Notes: a model not told the origin generated them from the sequence alone. DNA of 16,005 nucleotides from Flavobacteriales bacterium CG18_big_fil_WC_8_21_14_2_50_32_9 (GCA_002770955.1 PCUH01000285.1:1-16005); one strand, 5' to 3'; positions 1 to 6,841 are shown, numbered from the stretch's first letter. Program-made: numbers and translations.

Positions 1-718
1 TAATTGCTACATCATGTTCAAAATGTGCTGAAGGTTTTTTATCAGCAGTTACAATTGTCCATCCATCTTTTGCCTCTTTAACATTTCTTACTCCTAAGTT
101 AATCATAGGCTCAATGGCTATAACCATTCCTTCTTTTAACATTAAACCTGTTCCTCTTTTACCGAAATTTGGTACTTGAGGATCTTCATGCAAATCTTTT
201 CCTAATCCGTGCCCTACTAACTCTCTTACTACTCCATATCCATTTTCTTGAGCTAAGCTTTGAACAGCAAAACCAATATCGCCTAATCTATTCCCTGCTA
301 CTGCCATTTCTATTGCATTAGCAAGGCATTGTTTAGTTACATCAATTAATTTTTTAATTTCAGGTTTTACATCACCTACTTCAAAAGTATAAGCAACATC
401 ACCATAAAATCCATTTTTCAAAACCCCACAATCAATTGATATAATATCTCCATCATTTAAAGGCATTTTATTTGGAATTCCATGAACAACGGCTTCATTT
501 AATGAAGCACACAACGTATTCGGAAAACCATACATACCTTTAAAGCCTGGCTTTGCATTATTGTCTAAAATAAACTCTTCAGCAATTTTATCTAATTCTA
601 ATGTCGTTATACCAGGTTTAATCAACTTAGCCACTTCTGCTAAAGTTTTTCCAACAAGTAAAGAACTTTCTCTTATTAACTCTATTTCTTCCTCAGTCTT
701 ATAAATTACTTTACTCAT
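1..718 (-). CDS. map: Type I methionine aminopeptidase, C-terminus cut by window edge
   Basis: Removes the N-terminal methionine from nascent proteins in the cytosol, using a two-metal site. The first 239 residues are visible and the last few lie beyond the left edge. All five metal ligands of the pita-bread fold can be read: D96 (SIDCG), D107 (YGDVAY), H170 (VGHGLG), E203 (IEPM) and E234 (FEH). The substrate-binding H79 (VVHGIP) is also present. The spacing matches E. coli MetAP (D97, D108, H171, E204, E235), so this is the short type Ia form with no N-terminal extension. The ATG at 718-716 lies 15 nt after the secY stop and follows AAGGAG with 8 nt spacing, unusual in this cluster. A secY-map order is common in spc-type operons. 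Confidence 0.97.
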   Translation of the reverse strand, partial: MSKVIYKTEEEIELIRESSLLVGKTLAEVAKLIKPGITTLELDKIAEEFILDNNAKPGFKGMYGFPNTLCASLNEAVVHGIPNKMPLNDGDIISIDCGVLKNGFYGDVAYTFEVGDVKPEIKKLIDVTKQCLANAIEMAVAGNRLGDIGFAVQSLAQENGYGVVRELVGHGLGKDLHEDPQVPNFGKRGTGLMLKEGMVIAIEPMINLGVRNVKEAKDGWTIVTADKKPSAHFEHDVAI

Positions 719-726
719 TCCAAAAT

Positions 727-732
727 CTCCTT
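727..732 (-). promoter_or_regulatory. Shine-Dalgarno sequence of map
   Basis: On the minus strand the secY-map gap reads AAAAAGGAG, then ATTTTGGA, then ATG. The core AAGGAG (732-727) is 8 nt from the start codon, an ideal distance. Most other starts in the cluster have only AT-rich leaders, so this site stands out and also supports the chosen start of map. Confidence 0.75.
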
Positions 733-733
733 T

Positions 734-2080
734 TTAACCTGCCATTCCCATTCGTGATGAGCGACCTTTTATTTTTCCTGTTTTCATTAATCCATCATAA
801 TGACGCATTAATAAATGACTTTCTATTTGCTGTAAGGTATCTAAAATTACACCCACCATAATTAATAATGATGTTCCTCCATAGAAATAAGAAAATGCCT
901 GATTTACTCCTAATATTGCTGCAAATGCAGGTAATATAGCAACCAATCCTAAAAACATAGATCCTGGTAATGTTATTTTTGACATTACTCCATCAATGAA
1001 GTCAGCTGTTTTCTTTCCTGGTTTAACGCCTGGGATAAATCCTCCACTTCGCTTCATTTCATCTGCCATATTATTTGGGTTAATAGTAACAGCTGTATAA
1101 AAATAGGTAAATGCTATAATCATTAAAAAGAACGTAAAGTTATATGCAAATCCGTTTGGGTTACTAAATGTAGTAACTATCCAACTTGTTGCATCTGAAT
1201 CTCCAAAACCAGCTAAAGTCATTGGAATAAACATAATTGCTTGAGCAAAAATGATAGGCATAACTCCTGCTGCATTTACTTTCAAAGGGATATAATCTCT
1301 AACTCCTCCATATTGTTTGTTACCTACTATTCGTTTTGCATATTGTACTGGAATTTTTCTTGTACCTTGAACCAACAAAATAGTAACTAATATAACAACT
1401 AACAAAACTGCAACTTCAACAAGAAGTATGATAGGTCCACCAACACCGCCTATACCAAAACGAGAGCCTATTTCAAAAACGAAAGCTGATGGTAAATTAG
1501 CAATAATACCTATCATAATAAGTAAAGAAATACCATTTCCTATACCTTTTTCTGTTATTCTTTCTCCTATCCACATCACAAACATAGTTCCTGTAATTAG
1601 CAATAGTACTGTTGAAAACCACCATAGCGGCCCTTCATTAGGAACAACACCTGGATAATTAGCAACTTGTGTAGCGATGTAGCCTGGTGCTTGAAATCCA
1701 GTAATAGCAATAGTTAAAACTCGTGTTATTTGATTAATTTTTCTTCTACCACTTTCTCCTTCTTTTTGTAAGCGTTGAAAATAAGGAATCGCCATTCCTA
1801 GCAACTGAATTACAATAGATGCAGAAATATAAGGCATAATACCTAATGCAAAAATAGATGCTCTATTAAAAGCTCCTCCAGCAAAGATATTAATCAAATC
1901 CATAATTCCACCACCTGCATTATTAGCATTAACAGCTTCTAAAACAGTTGAATCAACACCTGGTAAAACAACGTAAGAACCTAACCGATATACCAATAAC
2001 AACCCTAAAGTTGTTATGATTCTCGCTCTAAGATCTTCGATGCTTAAAATATTTTTTATAGTTTCTATAAATTTCTTCAT
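734..2080 (-). CDS. secY: Preprotein translocase subunit SecY
   Basis: Central channel of the SecYEG translocon in the inner membrane; it moves unfolded proteins into the periplasm and releases membrane segments into the bilayer. The 448 residues are a normal length. Ten hydrophobic segments can be followed, the first at about 21-40 and the last at about 400-417. Family signatures include GIMPYISASIVIQLL (80-94, TM2), WIGERITEKGIGNGIS (170-185), the basic cytosolic loop RKIPVQYAKRIVG (241-253) that contacts SecA and ribosome, and the region beginning NPNNMADEMKRSGGF (334-348). The C-terminus is basic (KTGKIKGRSSRMGMAG). It starts 10 nt after rplO, as in most spc operons, with no SD sequence. 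Confidence 0.98.
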   Translation of the reverse strand: MKKFIETIKNILSIEDLRARIITTLGLLLVYRLGSYVVLPGVDSTVLEAVNANNAGGGIMDLINIFAGGAFNRASIFALGIMPYISASIVIQLLGMAIPYFQRLQKEGESGRRKINQITRVLTIAITGFQAPGYIATQVANYPGVVPNEGPLWWFSTVLLLITGTMFVMWIGERITEKGIGNGISLLIMIGIIANLPSAFVFEIGSRFGIGGVGGPIILLVEVAVLLVVILVTILLVQGTRKIPVQYAKRIVGNKQYGGVRDYIPLKVNAAGVMPIIFAQAIMFIPMTLAGFGDSDATSWIVTTFSNPNGFAYNFTFFLMIIAFTYFYTAVTINPNNMADEMKRSGGFIPGVKPGKKTADFIDGVMSKITLPGSMFLGLVAILPAFAAILGVNQAFSYFYGGTSLLIMVGVILDTLQQIESHLLMRHYDGLMKTGKIKGRSSRMGMAG

Positions 2081-2090
2081 TCTCTAAAAA

Positions 2091-2537
2091 TTAAAGCTCT
2101 TTTGCAGAACCTCCGGCAGATTCAATAGCAGCTTTAGCTGTTTTTGAAAATGCATGAACAGTGATATCTAATTTTGCTTTGAGTTCACCTCTACCTAAAA
2201 TTTTAACTAAATCTTTTTTAGCTACTAATCCATTTTCATGTAAGGCGGCCACGGTAATTTCTTTCAATCCTTTTTCATCAGCTAACATTTGAAGAACATC
2301 AAGATTAACTCCTTTATATTCAACTCTATTGATGTTAGTAAATCCAAATTTTGGAACTCTTCGTTGAAGTGGCATTTGTCCACCTTCAAATCCAATTTTT
2401 CGTTTGTAACCTGATCTAGATTTCGCTCCTTTATGACCTCTTGTTGAGGTACCACCTCTTCCAGATCCTTGTCCTCTACCGATACGTTTACCTTGTTTGG
2501 TTGATCCTTCTGCAGGTTTTAAATTTGATAAGTCCAT
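2091..2537 (-). CDS. rplO: 50S ribosomal protein L15 (uL15)
   Basis: Late-assembly 50S protein that threads a long flexible N-terminal arm into 23S rRNA. The 148 residues fit the family. The Gly/Arg/Lys-rich arm (about 14-55) contains RIGRGQGSGRGGTSTRGHKG, followed by the conserved stretch GFEGGQMPLQRRVPKFGF (49-66) and a C-terminal alpha/beta domain ending in AGGSAKEL. It lies between rpmD (27 nt upstream) and secY (10 nt downstream), the classical spc position. The start has an AT-rich leader without an SD sequence. Confidence 0.98.
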   Translation of the reverse strand: MDLSNLKPAEGSTKQGKRIGRGQGSGRGGTSTRGHKGAKSRSGYKRKIGFEGGQMPLQRRVPKFGFTNINRVEYKGVNLDVLQMLADEKGLKEITVAALHENGLVAKKDLVKILGRGELKAKLDITVHAFSKTAKAAIESAGGSAKEL

Positions 2538-2564
2538 TTTACTTTATATTATATTTTTCTTAAC

Positions 2565-2741
2565 TTATTTAACTACTTCAACTAAATGACTAACTTTTGC
2601 TATCATTCCAAGAATTTGTGGAGTTGCTTCATGTTCAATCACATTGTTTAATTTTTTTAAGCCTAAAGCCTTGAGTGTCCTTTTTTGACGCTCTGGTCTT
2701 TTTATTTGACTTTTTACTTGTTTAATTCTAATCTTTGCCAT
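2565..2741 (-). CDS. rpmD: 50S ribosomal protein L30 (uL30)
   Basis: Small 58-residue protein: translation from 2741 begins MAKIRIKQVKSQIKRPERQK and ends IAKVSHLVEVVK before TAA. This is the bacterial short L30 form, a beta-alpha-beta-alpha-beta fold on the 50S surface. The family signature region (RTLKALGLKKLNN, residues 21-33) is present, as is the closing VEV strand. Its place between rpsE and rplO is the canonical spc order. It has the longest upstream gap in the cluster (92 nt), holding the heptamer array described separately. The immediate leader is A-rich (AAAAAAAG) with no adjacent SD. The gene is easily missed because it is under 60 codons. Confidence 0.97.
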   Translation of the reverse strand: MAKIRIKQVKSQIKRPERQKRTLKALGLKKLNNVIEHEATPQILGMIAKVSHLVEVVK

Positions 2742-2753
2742 CTTTTTTTAAGT

Positions 2754-2817
2754 TTATCAGTTCACAGTTATTGGTTATTAGTTAATGGTTTAATTTCTCC
2801 TTTCTCCTTGTCTCCTT
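2754..2817 (-). repeat. Phased heptamer array between rpsE and rpmD
   Basis: On the plus strand from 2754 the sequence divides into 7-base units in one register: TTATCAG, TTCACAG, TTATTGG, TTATTAG, TTAATGG, then a degenerate TTTAATT, then TCTCCTT twice. A third CTCCTT follows one base out of register. In the mRNA this gives CYRATAA-type units preceded by three AAGGAG-like motifs (GGAG cores within about 2797-2816), roughly 55-75 nt before the rpmD start. That is too far for direct SD use without folding. Non-coding: no ORF starting at ATG runs through it. Confidence 0.7.
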
Positions 2818-2833
2818 TCACATTTTTAATAAC

Positions 2834-3352
2834 TTATCCGTTAAAAACAGTATTTAAATCTACACCTCTATGTTCTGCGACAGTATAAGCATCTCTTAAC
2901 TGAGCTAGTGCATCTAAAGTAGCTTTTACCACATTATGAGGATTTGATGAGCCTTTAGATTTAGCTAACACATCAGTAATTCCTACACTTTCAAAAACTG
3001 CACGCATTGCACCTCCTGCTATTACTCCAGTTCCGTGTGCTGCAGGTCTAATAAAAACTCTAGCTCCACCAAATTTACCATTTTGTTCATGAGGTATAGA
3101 ACCATTAATAATAGGTACTCTAATACAATTTCTTTTTGCAGATTCTATACCTTTTGTAATTGCTTCAGTAACTTCATTCGCTTTTCCTAATCCATGTCCA
3201 ACAACACCTTTTTCATCTCCAACAACAACTATTGCTGAAAAGCTAAAATTTCTACCCCCTTTAGTTACTTTCGTTACTCTATTAATAGCTACTAATCTGT
3301 CTTTTAATTCAGTTTCCGTAGCTCTTACTATTTTATTTTCTGTTTTTGCCAT
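2834..3352 (-). CDS. rpsE: 30S ribosomal protein S5 (uS5)
   Basis: 30S protein near the mRNA entry channel that, with S4 and S12, influences decoding accuracy. At 172 residues it fits the family. The N-terminal double-stranded-RNA-binding-like domain is seen at about 16-80, with VTKGGRNFSFSAIVVVGD (29-46) and KGVVGHGLGKA (48-58). The C-terminal domain carries GGARVFIRPA (95-104), GTGVIAGGAMRAVFE (107-121) and GSSNPHNVVKAT (134-145). It follows rplR by 27 nt. The rpmD start comes only after an unusually long 92 nt gap. The leader is AT-rich with no SD. Confidence 0.98.
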   Translation of the reverse strand: MAKTENKIVRATETELKDRLVAINRVTKVTKGGRNFSFSAIVVVGDEKGVVGHGLGKANEVTEAITKGIESAKRNCIRVPIINGSIPHEQNGKFGGARVFIRPAAHGTGVIAGGAMRAVFESVGITDVLAKSKGSSNPHNVVKATLDALAQLRDAYTVAEHRGVDLNTVFNG

Positions 3353-3379
3353 AATATTTTATATATCTAAATCTATCTA

Positions 3380-3733
3380 TTAGAATTTCAAACCTGCTTC
3401 ACGTGCTGCATCAGCTAAAGCCTTAACTCTTCCATGATATAAATAACCATTTCTATCAAAAGCAATATTTGTAATTCCTGCTTTCACTGCTTTTTCTGCG
3501 ATAGCTTTACCAACGATAGTAGCTACTTCTACTTTTGTTCCTTTTGCTTTAACATCTTTATCTCTTGAAGAAGCTGCAACTAAAGTTGTTCCTGATAAAT
3601 CATTAATTATTTGAGCATAAATTTCTTTATTGCTTCTATATACAGACAACCTTGGTTGTTCGTTTGTTCCTTTTACAACTTTTCTAATCCTTCTTTTGAT
3701 TCTTAGTCGTCTGTCTTTTCTACTTAGTGCCAT
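3380..3733 (-). CDS. rplR: 50S ribosomal protein L18 (uL18)
   Basis: Binds 5S rRNA together with L5 and anchors it in the central protuberance of the 50S subunit. It has 117 residues, the usual bacterial length. The very basic N-terminus (about 1-22, with LRIKRRIRKVVKG) is the rRNA-binding tail. RLSVYRSNKEIYAQIIND (28-45) opens the globular domain. The hallmark C-terminus FDRNGYLYHGRVKALADAAR (92-111) is followed by EAGLKF. It is flanked by rplF and rpsE at 27 nt on each side, as in other spc operons. Confidence 0.98.
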   Translation of the reverse strand: MALSRKDRRLRIKRRIRKVVKGTNEQPRLSVYRSNKEIYAQIINDLSGTTLVAASSRDKDVKAKGTKVEVATIVGKAIAEKAVKAGITNIAFDRNGYLYHGRVKALADAAREAGLKF

Positions 3734-3760
3734 AACAATTTGTTATTATGATTGATTTAA

Positions 3761-4315
3761 TTATTTTTTTGCAGCTGATTTTCCAGCTTTTCTTCTTAAT
3801 ATTTCTCCAACAAACTTAATACCTTTACCTTTATAAGGCTCTGGTTTTCTAAGTGAGCGAATTTTTGCAGCCACATGACCTATTAATTGTTTATCATGAG
3901 ACTCTAATGTAATAATTGGATTTTTACCTCTTTCAGCCTCTGCTGATACTTTCACTTCTTTTGGTATTTCCAAAATAATATTGTGAGAATATCCAACCAT
4001 TAAATCCAATCGCTGACCCTGTACATTTGCTCTATAACCTACACCAACTAATTCTTGCTGTACTTTAAATCCATTAGAAACTCCTTCAATCATATTAGAT
4101 ATTAATGATCTATATAAGCCGTGTTTTGCTTTATGTGCTTTTTGCTCAGTATGACGTAATACATTAACAGTACTCCCTTCAACTTCAACAGTTATTGCTG
4201 TATCAATATTTTGTGTTAATTCTCCTTTAGTGCCTTTTACAGTAACTAAACCTTTTTCCACTTTAACTTCAACTCCACTAGGAACAGTTATGGGTGATTT
4301 TCCTATTCTTGACAT
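3761..4315 (-). CDS. rplF: 50S ribosomal protein L6 (uL6)
   Basis: 50S protein near the factor-binding site, beside the sarcin-ricin loop that EF-G and EF-Tu contact. The 184 residues form two related beta-rich domains (about 1-80 and 81-184), as in all bacterial L6. The start MSRIGKSPITVPSGVEV is typical. Domain 2 begins GFKVQQELVGVGYRA (82-96), and the rRNA-binding signature PEPYKGKGI is at 158-166, followed by the basic tail RRKAGKSAAKK. It is placed between rpsH and rplR, with a 25 nt AT-only leader. Confidence 0.98.
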   Translation of the reverse strand: MSRIGKSPITVPSGVEVKVEKGLVTVKGTKGELTQNIDTAITVEVEGSTVNVLRHTEQKAHKAKHGLYRSLISNMIEGVSNGFKVQQELVGVGYRANVQGQRLDLMVGYSHNIILEIPKEVKVSAEAERGKNPIITLESHDKQLIGHVAAKIRSLRKPEPYKGKGIKFVGEILRRKAGKSAAKK

Positions 4316-4340
4316 AATTATTAATCTTTAATTTAATATA

Positions 4341-4736
4341 TTAATATATATAACATAAAACTTCTCCACCAACTTTTTCAGTGCGTGCTTCTTTGTCTGT
4401 CATCACACCTTTTGATGTTGAAATAATGGCTATACCTAATCCATTTATTACTCTTGGTAATGTAGTAGAATTAGTATATTTTCTTAAACCAGGTTTACTT
4501 ACTCTAATTAATTTAGAAATAGCTGATATTTTTGTTTGTGGATGATATTTCAATGCAATTTTTATGTTACCTTGAACAATATTATCTTCAAATTTATAAT
4601 TTAGAATATAACCTTTTTCAAACAAAATTTTTGTCATTTCTTTTTTTAAGTTTGATGCAGGTATATCTACTACTTTGTGCTTAGCACTAACAGCGTTTCT
4701 TATTCTTGTTAAGTAATCTGCTACTGAATCTGTCAT
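4341..4736 (-). CDS. rpsH: 30S ribosomal protein S8 (uS8)
   Basis: Primary binder of the central domain of 16S rRNA and an early step in 30S platform assembly. It has 131 residues, a typical length. The N-terminal domain has DSVADYLTRIRNAVSAKHK (3-21). The C-terminal rRNA-binding signature is ISTSKGVMTDKEAR (105-118), and the chain ends GGEVLCYIY. In E. coli, S8 represses the spc operon by binding its own mRNA near rplE; whether that happens here cannot be seen. The start codon has no SD of its own, but a 13-codon SD-led mini-ORF stops 5 nt before it, so S8 translation may be coupled to that mini-ORF. Confidence 0.98.
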   Translation of the reverse strand: MTDSVADYLTRIRNAVSAKHKVVDIPASNLKKEMTKILFEKGYILNYKFEDNIVQGNIKIALKYHPQTKISAISKLIRVSKPGLRKYTNSTTLPRVINGLGIAIISTSKGVMTDKEARTEKVGGEVLCYIY

Positions 4737-4741
4737 TATAT

Positions 4742-4783
4742 TTAATTTATTATTATTGTTAAAAGTACACTTTGATTAATCAT
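4742..4783 (-). CDS. Putative SD-led 13-codon leader ORF before rpsH
   Basis: In the 77 nt rpsN-rpsH gap the mRNA reads AAAGGAG (4798-4792), 8 nt spacer, ATG (4783-4781), then codons for MINQSVLLTIIIN and TAA (4744-4742). The stop ends 5 nt before the rpsH ATG, and the frame differs from rpsH, so it is not an N-terminal extension. A full SD at ideal spacing in a cluster mostly without them, plus a stop placed for reinitiation, suggests a translational coupler. The peptide resembles no family I know. Thirteen codons can arise by chance, and the SD could be a relic or serve rpsH indirectly. Confidence 0.4.
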   Translation of the reverse strand: MINQSVLLTIIIN

Positions 4784-4813
4784 CAGTTATACTCCTTTAG
4801 CTCTTTGTTATTA

Positions 4814-5083
4814 TTACCAACTTGCTTTTGTTATTCCTGGAATTAATCCATTTGAAGCCATTTCTCTAAATGTTACCCTTGAAATACCAAATTGTCTCAT
4901 GTAACCTCTAGGTCTTCCTGTTAATTTACATCTATTATGTAATCTAACTTTAGAAGAGTTTTTTGGTAATTTTTGTAATGCATCCCAATCGCCAGCAGCT
5001 TTAAGTGCTGCACGTTTATCTGCATATTTTTCAACCATCGCTTCTCGTTTTCTCTCACGAGCTTTCATTGATTCTTTTGCCAT
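4814..5083 (-). CDS. rpsN: 30S ribosomal protein S14 (uS14), zinc-free type
   Basis: 30S head protein needed late in subunit assembly. At 89 residues it is the intermediate-length form, and it lacks the two CxxC pairs of zinc-ribbon S14 (its only cysteine is C52), so it belongs to the zinc-independent C-minus class. Key motifs are VRLHNRCKLTGRPRGYMRQF (46-65) followed by GISRVTFREMA (66-76), and the C-terminus IPGITKASW. The basic, helical N-terminus (MAKESMKARERKREAMVEKY) is also typical. It follows rplE by 8 nt and precedes rpsH after a long gap. Confidence 0.97.
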   Translation of the reverse strand: MAKESMKARERKREAMVEKYADKRAALKAAGDWDALQKLPKNSSKVRLHNRCKLTGRPRGYMRQFGISRVTFREMASNGLIPGITKASW

Positions 5084-5091
5084 AATCTTTA

Positions 5092-5640
5092 TTATTTCTT
5101 AAATGGGAAACCAAATTCTGTTAATAATGCTTTTCCTTCTTCGTTTGTTGTTGCGGTAGTAACAAATGTAATATCCATTCCACTCACATTTTTAATTTTA
5201 TCTATGTCTATTTCAGGAAAAATAATTTGCTCTTTAATTCCTAGCGTATAATTACCTCTGCCATCAAAACCTTTTGTTTCAATTCCTCTAAAATCTCTTG
5301 TTCTAGGAAGAGCAACCGAAATTAATCTATCTAAAAATTCATACATTTTATCACCTCTTAGCGTAACTTTTGCTCCAATTGGCATTCCTTTTCTAAGTTT
5401 GAAATTAGAAATATCCTTTTTAGAATAAGTTGGATTTGCTTTTTGACCAGTAATTTTAGTCATTTCTTCCACAGCAGATTCAACCAATCGTTTGTCTGTA
5501 ACAGCATCACCAACACCTTGATTAATACAAATTTTTTCAAGTCTAGGCACTTGCATTACTGAAGAATAAGCGAACTTATCTTTTAAAGAGATAGAAATTT
5601 CTTCTCTATACTGTTTTTTTAACCTTGGTACATAACTCAT
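5092..5640 (-). CDS. rplE: 50S ribosomal protein L5 (uL5)
   Basis: Binds 5S rRNA with L18 and forms part of the central protuberance, touching the P-site tRNA and the 30S subunit. It has 182 residues. Conserved stretches are VMQVPRLEKICINQGVGDA (28-46), KLRKGMPIGAKVTLRG (81-96), LISVALPRTRDFRG (106-119) and NYTLGIKEQIIFPEI. Its ATG overlaps the rplX stop in an ATGA arrangement, and a strong SD, GGGGAGGT, sits inside the end of rplX 6 nt before the start. Both point to coupled, efficient initiation. The next gene, rpsN, follows after 8 nt. Confidence 0.98.
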   Translation of the reverse strand: MSYVPRLKKQYREEISISLKDKFAYSSVMQVPRLEKICINQGVGDAVTDKRLVESAVEEMTKITGQKANPTYSKKDISNFKLRKGMPIGAKVTLRGDKMYEFLDRLISVALPRTRDFRGIETKGFDGRGNYTLGIKEQIIFPEIDIDKIKNVSGMDITFVTTATTNEEGKALLTEFGFPFKK

Positions 5641-5963
5641 GATAATACCTCCCCTGATTTTTTAGCGTATCTTACATTTTTTCCTTCAGCATTCTTTTTT
5701 CTCCCAATTCGAGTTGGTGTTCCAGACTTTGGGTCAACAACCATTAAATTTGAAATATGGATAGTTGCTTCTTCCTTCACAATACCTCCATTAGGATTTG
5801 CTGCATTTGGTTTTGTATGCTTTGAGATTTTTTTAATTTTATCTCCATCTACTATAACTCTAGATGTTTGTGTAAAAATCTTTTTCACAACACCTTCAGC
5901 TCCTTTAGATTCTCCAGCAATTACTTTAACTGAATCGCCTTTTTTTATGTGTAACTTAGTCAT
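5637..5963 (-). CDS. rplX: 50S ribosomal protein L24 (uL24)
   Basis: Assembly-initiating 50S protein that binds the 5' end of 23S rRNA and lies near the tunnel exit. It has 108 residues. A KOW motif is seen at about 8-34 (KGDSVKVIAGESKGAEGVV, 8-26). The central HTKPN motif and the run GGIVKEEATIHISNLMVVDP are characteristic of bacterial L24. Its TGA stop shares four bases with the rplE start (ATGA), the only overlap in the cluster. Its final codons carry the rplE SD sequence. It follows rplN by 25 nt. Confidence 0.98.
   Translation of the reverse strand: MTKLHIKKGDSVKVIAGESKGAEGVVKKIFTQTSRVIVDGDKIKKISKHTKPNAANPNGGIVKEEATIHISNLMVVDPKSGTPTRIGRKKNAEGKNVRYAKKSGEVLS
5647..5654 (-). promoter_or_regulatory. 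Strong Shine-Dalgarno sequence of rplE
   Basis: The minus strand reads GGGGAGGT (5654-5647), six bases (ATTATC) and then the rplE ATG. GGAGGT is fully complementary to the canonical anti-SD at the 3' end of 16S rRNA (known from other bacteria; the rRNA is not in this window). It lies inside the rplX coding sequence, so ribosomes finishing rplX cover it before reaching the ATGA overlap. It is the strongest SD in the window. Confidence 0.8.
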
Positions 5964-5988
5964 AACTTAACTATCTATTTGTTTCAAT

Positions 5989-6357
5989 TTATAATACTTC
6001 TGGTGCAAGAGAAACTATTTTCATAAAAGATTTTTCTCTCAATTCTCTAGCTACTGGTCCGAAGATACGTGTTCCTCTCATTTCACCAGCATCATTTAGA
6101 ATTACGGCCGCATTATCATCAAATCTGATATAAGAACCATCCATTCGTCTAATTTCTTTACTAGTTCTAACAATCACAGCTTTATGAACTGCACCTTTTT
6201 TAACATTACCTGACGGTAAGGCGTGTTTCACTGAAACAACAATTACATCACCAATAGATGCATATCTTCTTTTTGAGCCACCTAAAACTTTAATACATAA
6301 AACTTCTTTGGCACCGCTGTTATCAGCTATTTTTAATCTTGATTCTGCTTGTATCAT
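5989..6357 (-). CDS. rplN: 50S ribosomal protein L14 (uL14)
   Basis: Five-stranded beta-barrel protein on the 50S interface; with L19 it forms an intersubunit bridge, and it is the docking site for ribosome silencing factor RsfS in other bacteria. It has 122 residues, the standard length. It begins MIQAESRLKIADNSGAKEVL, and the middle contains VKHALPSGNVKKGAVHKAVI plus the signature IRFDDNAAVILND and the C-terminal GTRIFGPVARELR. The start lies 1 nt after the rpsQ stop (TAA-T-ATG), so translation of the two is very likely coupled. Confidence 0.98.
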   Translation of the reverse strand: MIQAESRLKIADNSGAKEVLCIKVLGGSKRRYASIGDVIVVSVKHALPSGNVKKGAVHKAVIVRTSKEIRRMDGSYIRFDDNAAVILNDAGEMRGTRIFGPVARELREKSFMKIVSLAPEVL

Positions 6358-6358
6358 A

Positions 6359-6619
6359 TTATTTAGCTCTTTCTAGTATTTCTACTAATCTCCAACATTT
6401 ATTTTTACTTAATGGCTTTGTTTCCATAATTTTAACTGTATCTCCAATGTTACAGTCATTTTTTTCGTCATGAGCCATAAATTTAGTCGATTTTTTAACG
6501 AATTTTCCGTAAATCGGATGTTTTACTTTTCGTTCAACAGTAATAACAATGGATTTTTCCATTTTATTACTAACAACTAAACCTATTCTTTCTTTTCTTA
6601 AATTTCTATTTTCCATCAT
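6359..6619 (-). CDS. rpsQ: 30S ribosomal protein S17 (uS17)
   Basis: Primary 16S rRNA-binding protein of the 30S body, an OB-fold. It has 86 residues. Conserved segments are RKERIGLVVSNKMEKSIVI (8-26), ERKVKHPIYGKFVKKSTKF (29-47), a stretch around the conserved H51 (MAHDE), GDTVKIMETKPLSKNKCWRL (59-78) and VEILE near the end. Two consecutive ATG codons open the gene (MMEN); the second, at 6616, would give 85 residues, and the sequence does not decide between them. It follows rpmC by 9 nt and precedes rplN by 1 nt. Confidence 0.97.
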   Translation of the reverse strand: MMENRNLRKERIGLVVSNKMEKSIVITVERKVKHPIYGKFVKKSTKFMAHDEKNDCNIGDTVKIMETKPLSKNKCWRLVEILERAK

Positions 6620-6628
6620 TATTTATTA

Positions 6629-6823
6629 TTACGATAGCTTTGCACGTTTTCTTAATTCAGTGTTCAATCTAGCAACTGTTCTTCTCACTTGTTTTATTTG
6701 AGAAGGATTTTCAAGAGGAGATACTGCATGAGCCAATTTTATACGTGTTAATGTAGTTTTTTGCTCTTGGAATTTTTCATTCAAATCATCCTGTGAAAGA
6801 TCTTTTATATCTATTTGTTTCAT
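6629..6823 (-). CDS. rpmC: 50S ribosomal protein L29 (uL29)
   Basis: Small helical protein at the tunnel exit, part of the platform that trigger factor and the signal recognition particle dock on. It has 64 residues, all in two predicted antiparallel helices. Conserved features are DIKDLSQDDLNEKFQE (4-19) in helix 1 and the signature ENPSQIKQVRRTVARLNTE (38-56) in helix 2. The rplP-rpmC-rpsQ order is universal in bacteria and confirms this short call. The leader of 18 nt is AC-rich without an SD. Confidence 0.97.
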   Translation of the reverse strand: MKQIDIKDLSQDDLNEKFQEQKTTLTRIKLAHAVSPLENPSQIKQVRRTVARLNTELRKRAKLS

Positions 6824-6841
6824 GTTTATTCTTGTTTTTGG

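Noticed and set aside
1428..1658. Open frame on the plus strand inside secY
   Set aside because: It lies antisense within a fully conserved SecY coding sequence, and its translation is low-complexity Pro/Ile-rich without family features.
2685..2888. Open frame on the plus strand across rpmD and the heptamer array
   Set aside because: It overlaps rpmD and the end of rpsE on the other strand; its Leu/Phe/Ser-rich translation is the complement of the purine-rich repeat.
3722..3732. Inverted repeat AACAATTTGTT next to the rplR start as an operator
   Set aside because: Five-base AT-only arms occur often by chance at this base composition, and no conserved context supports a role.
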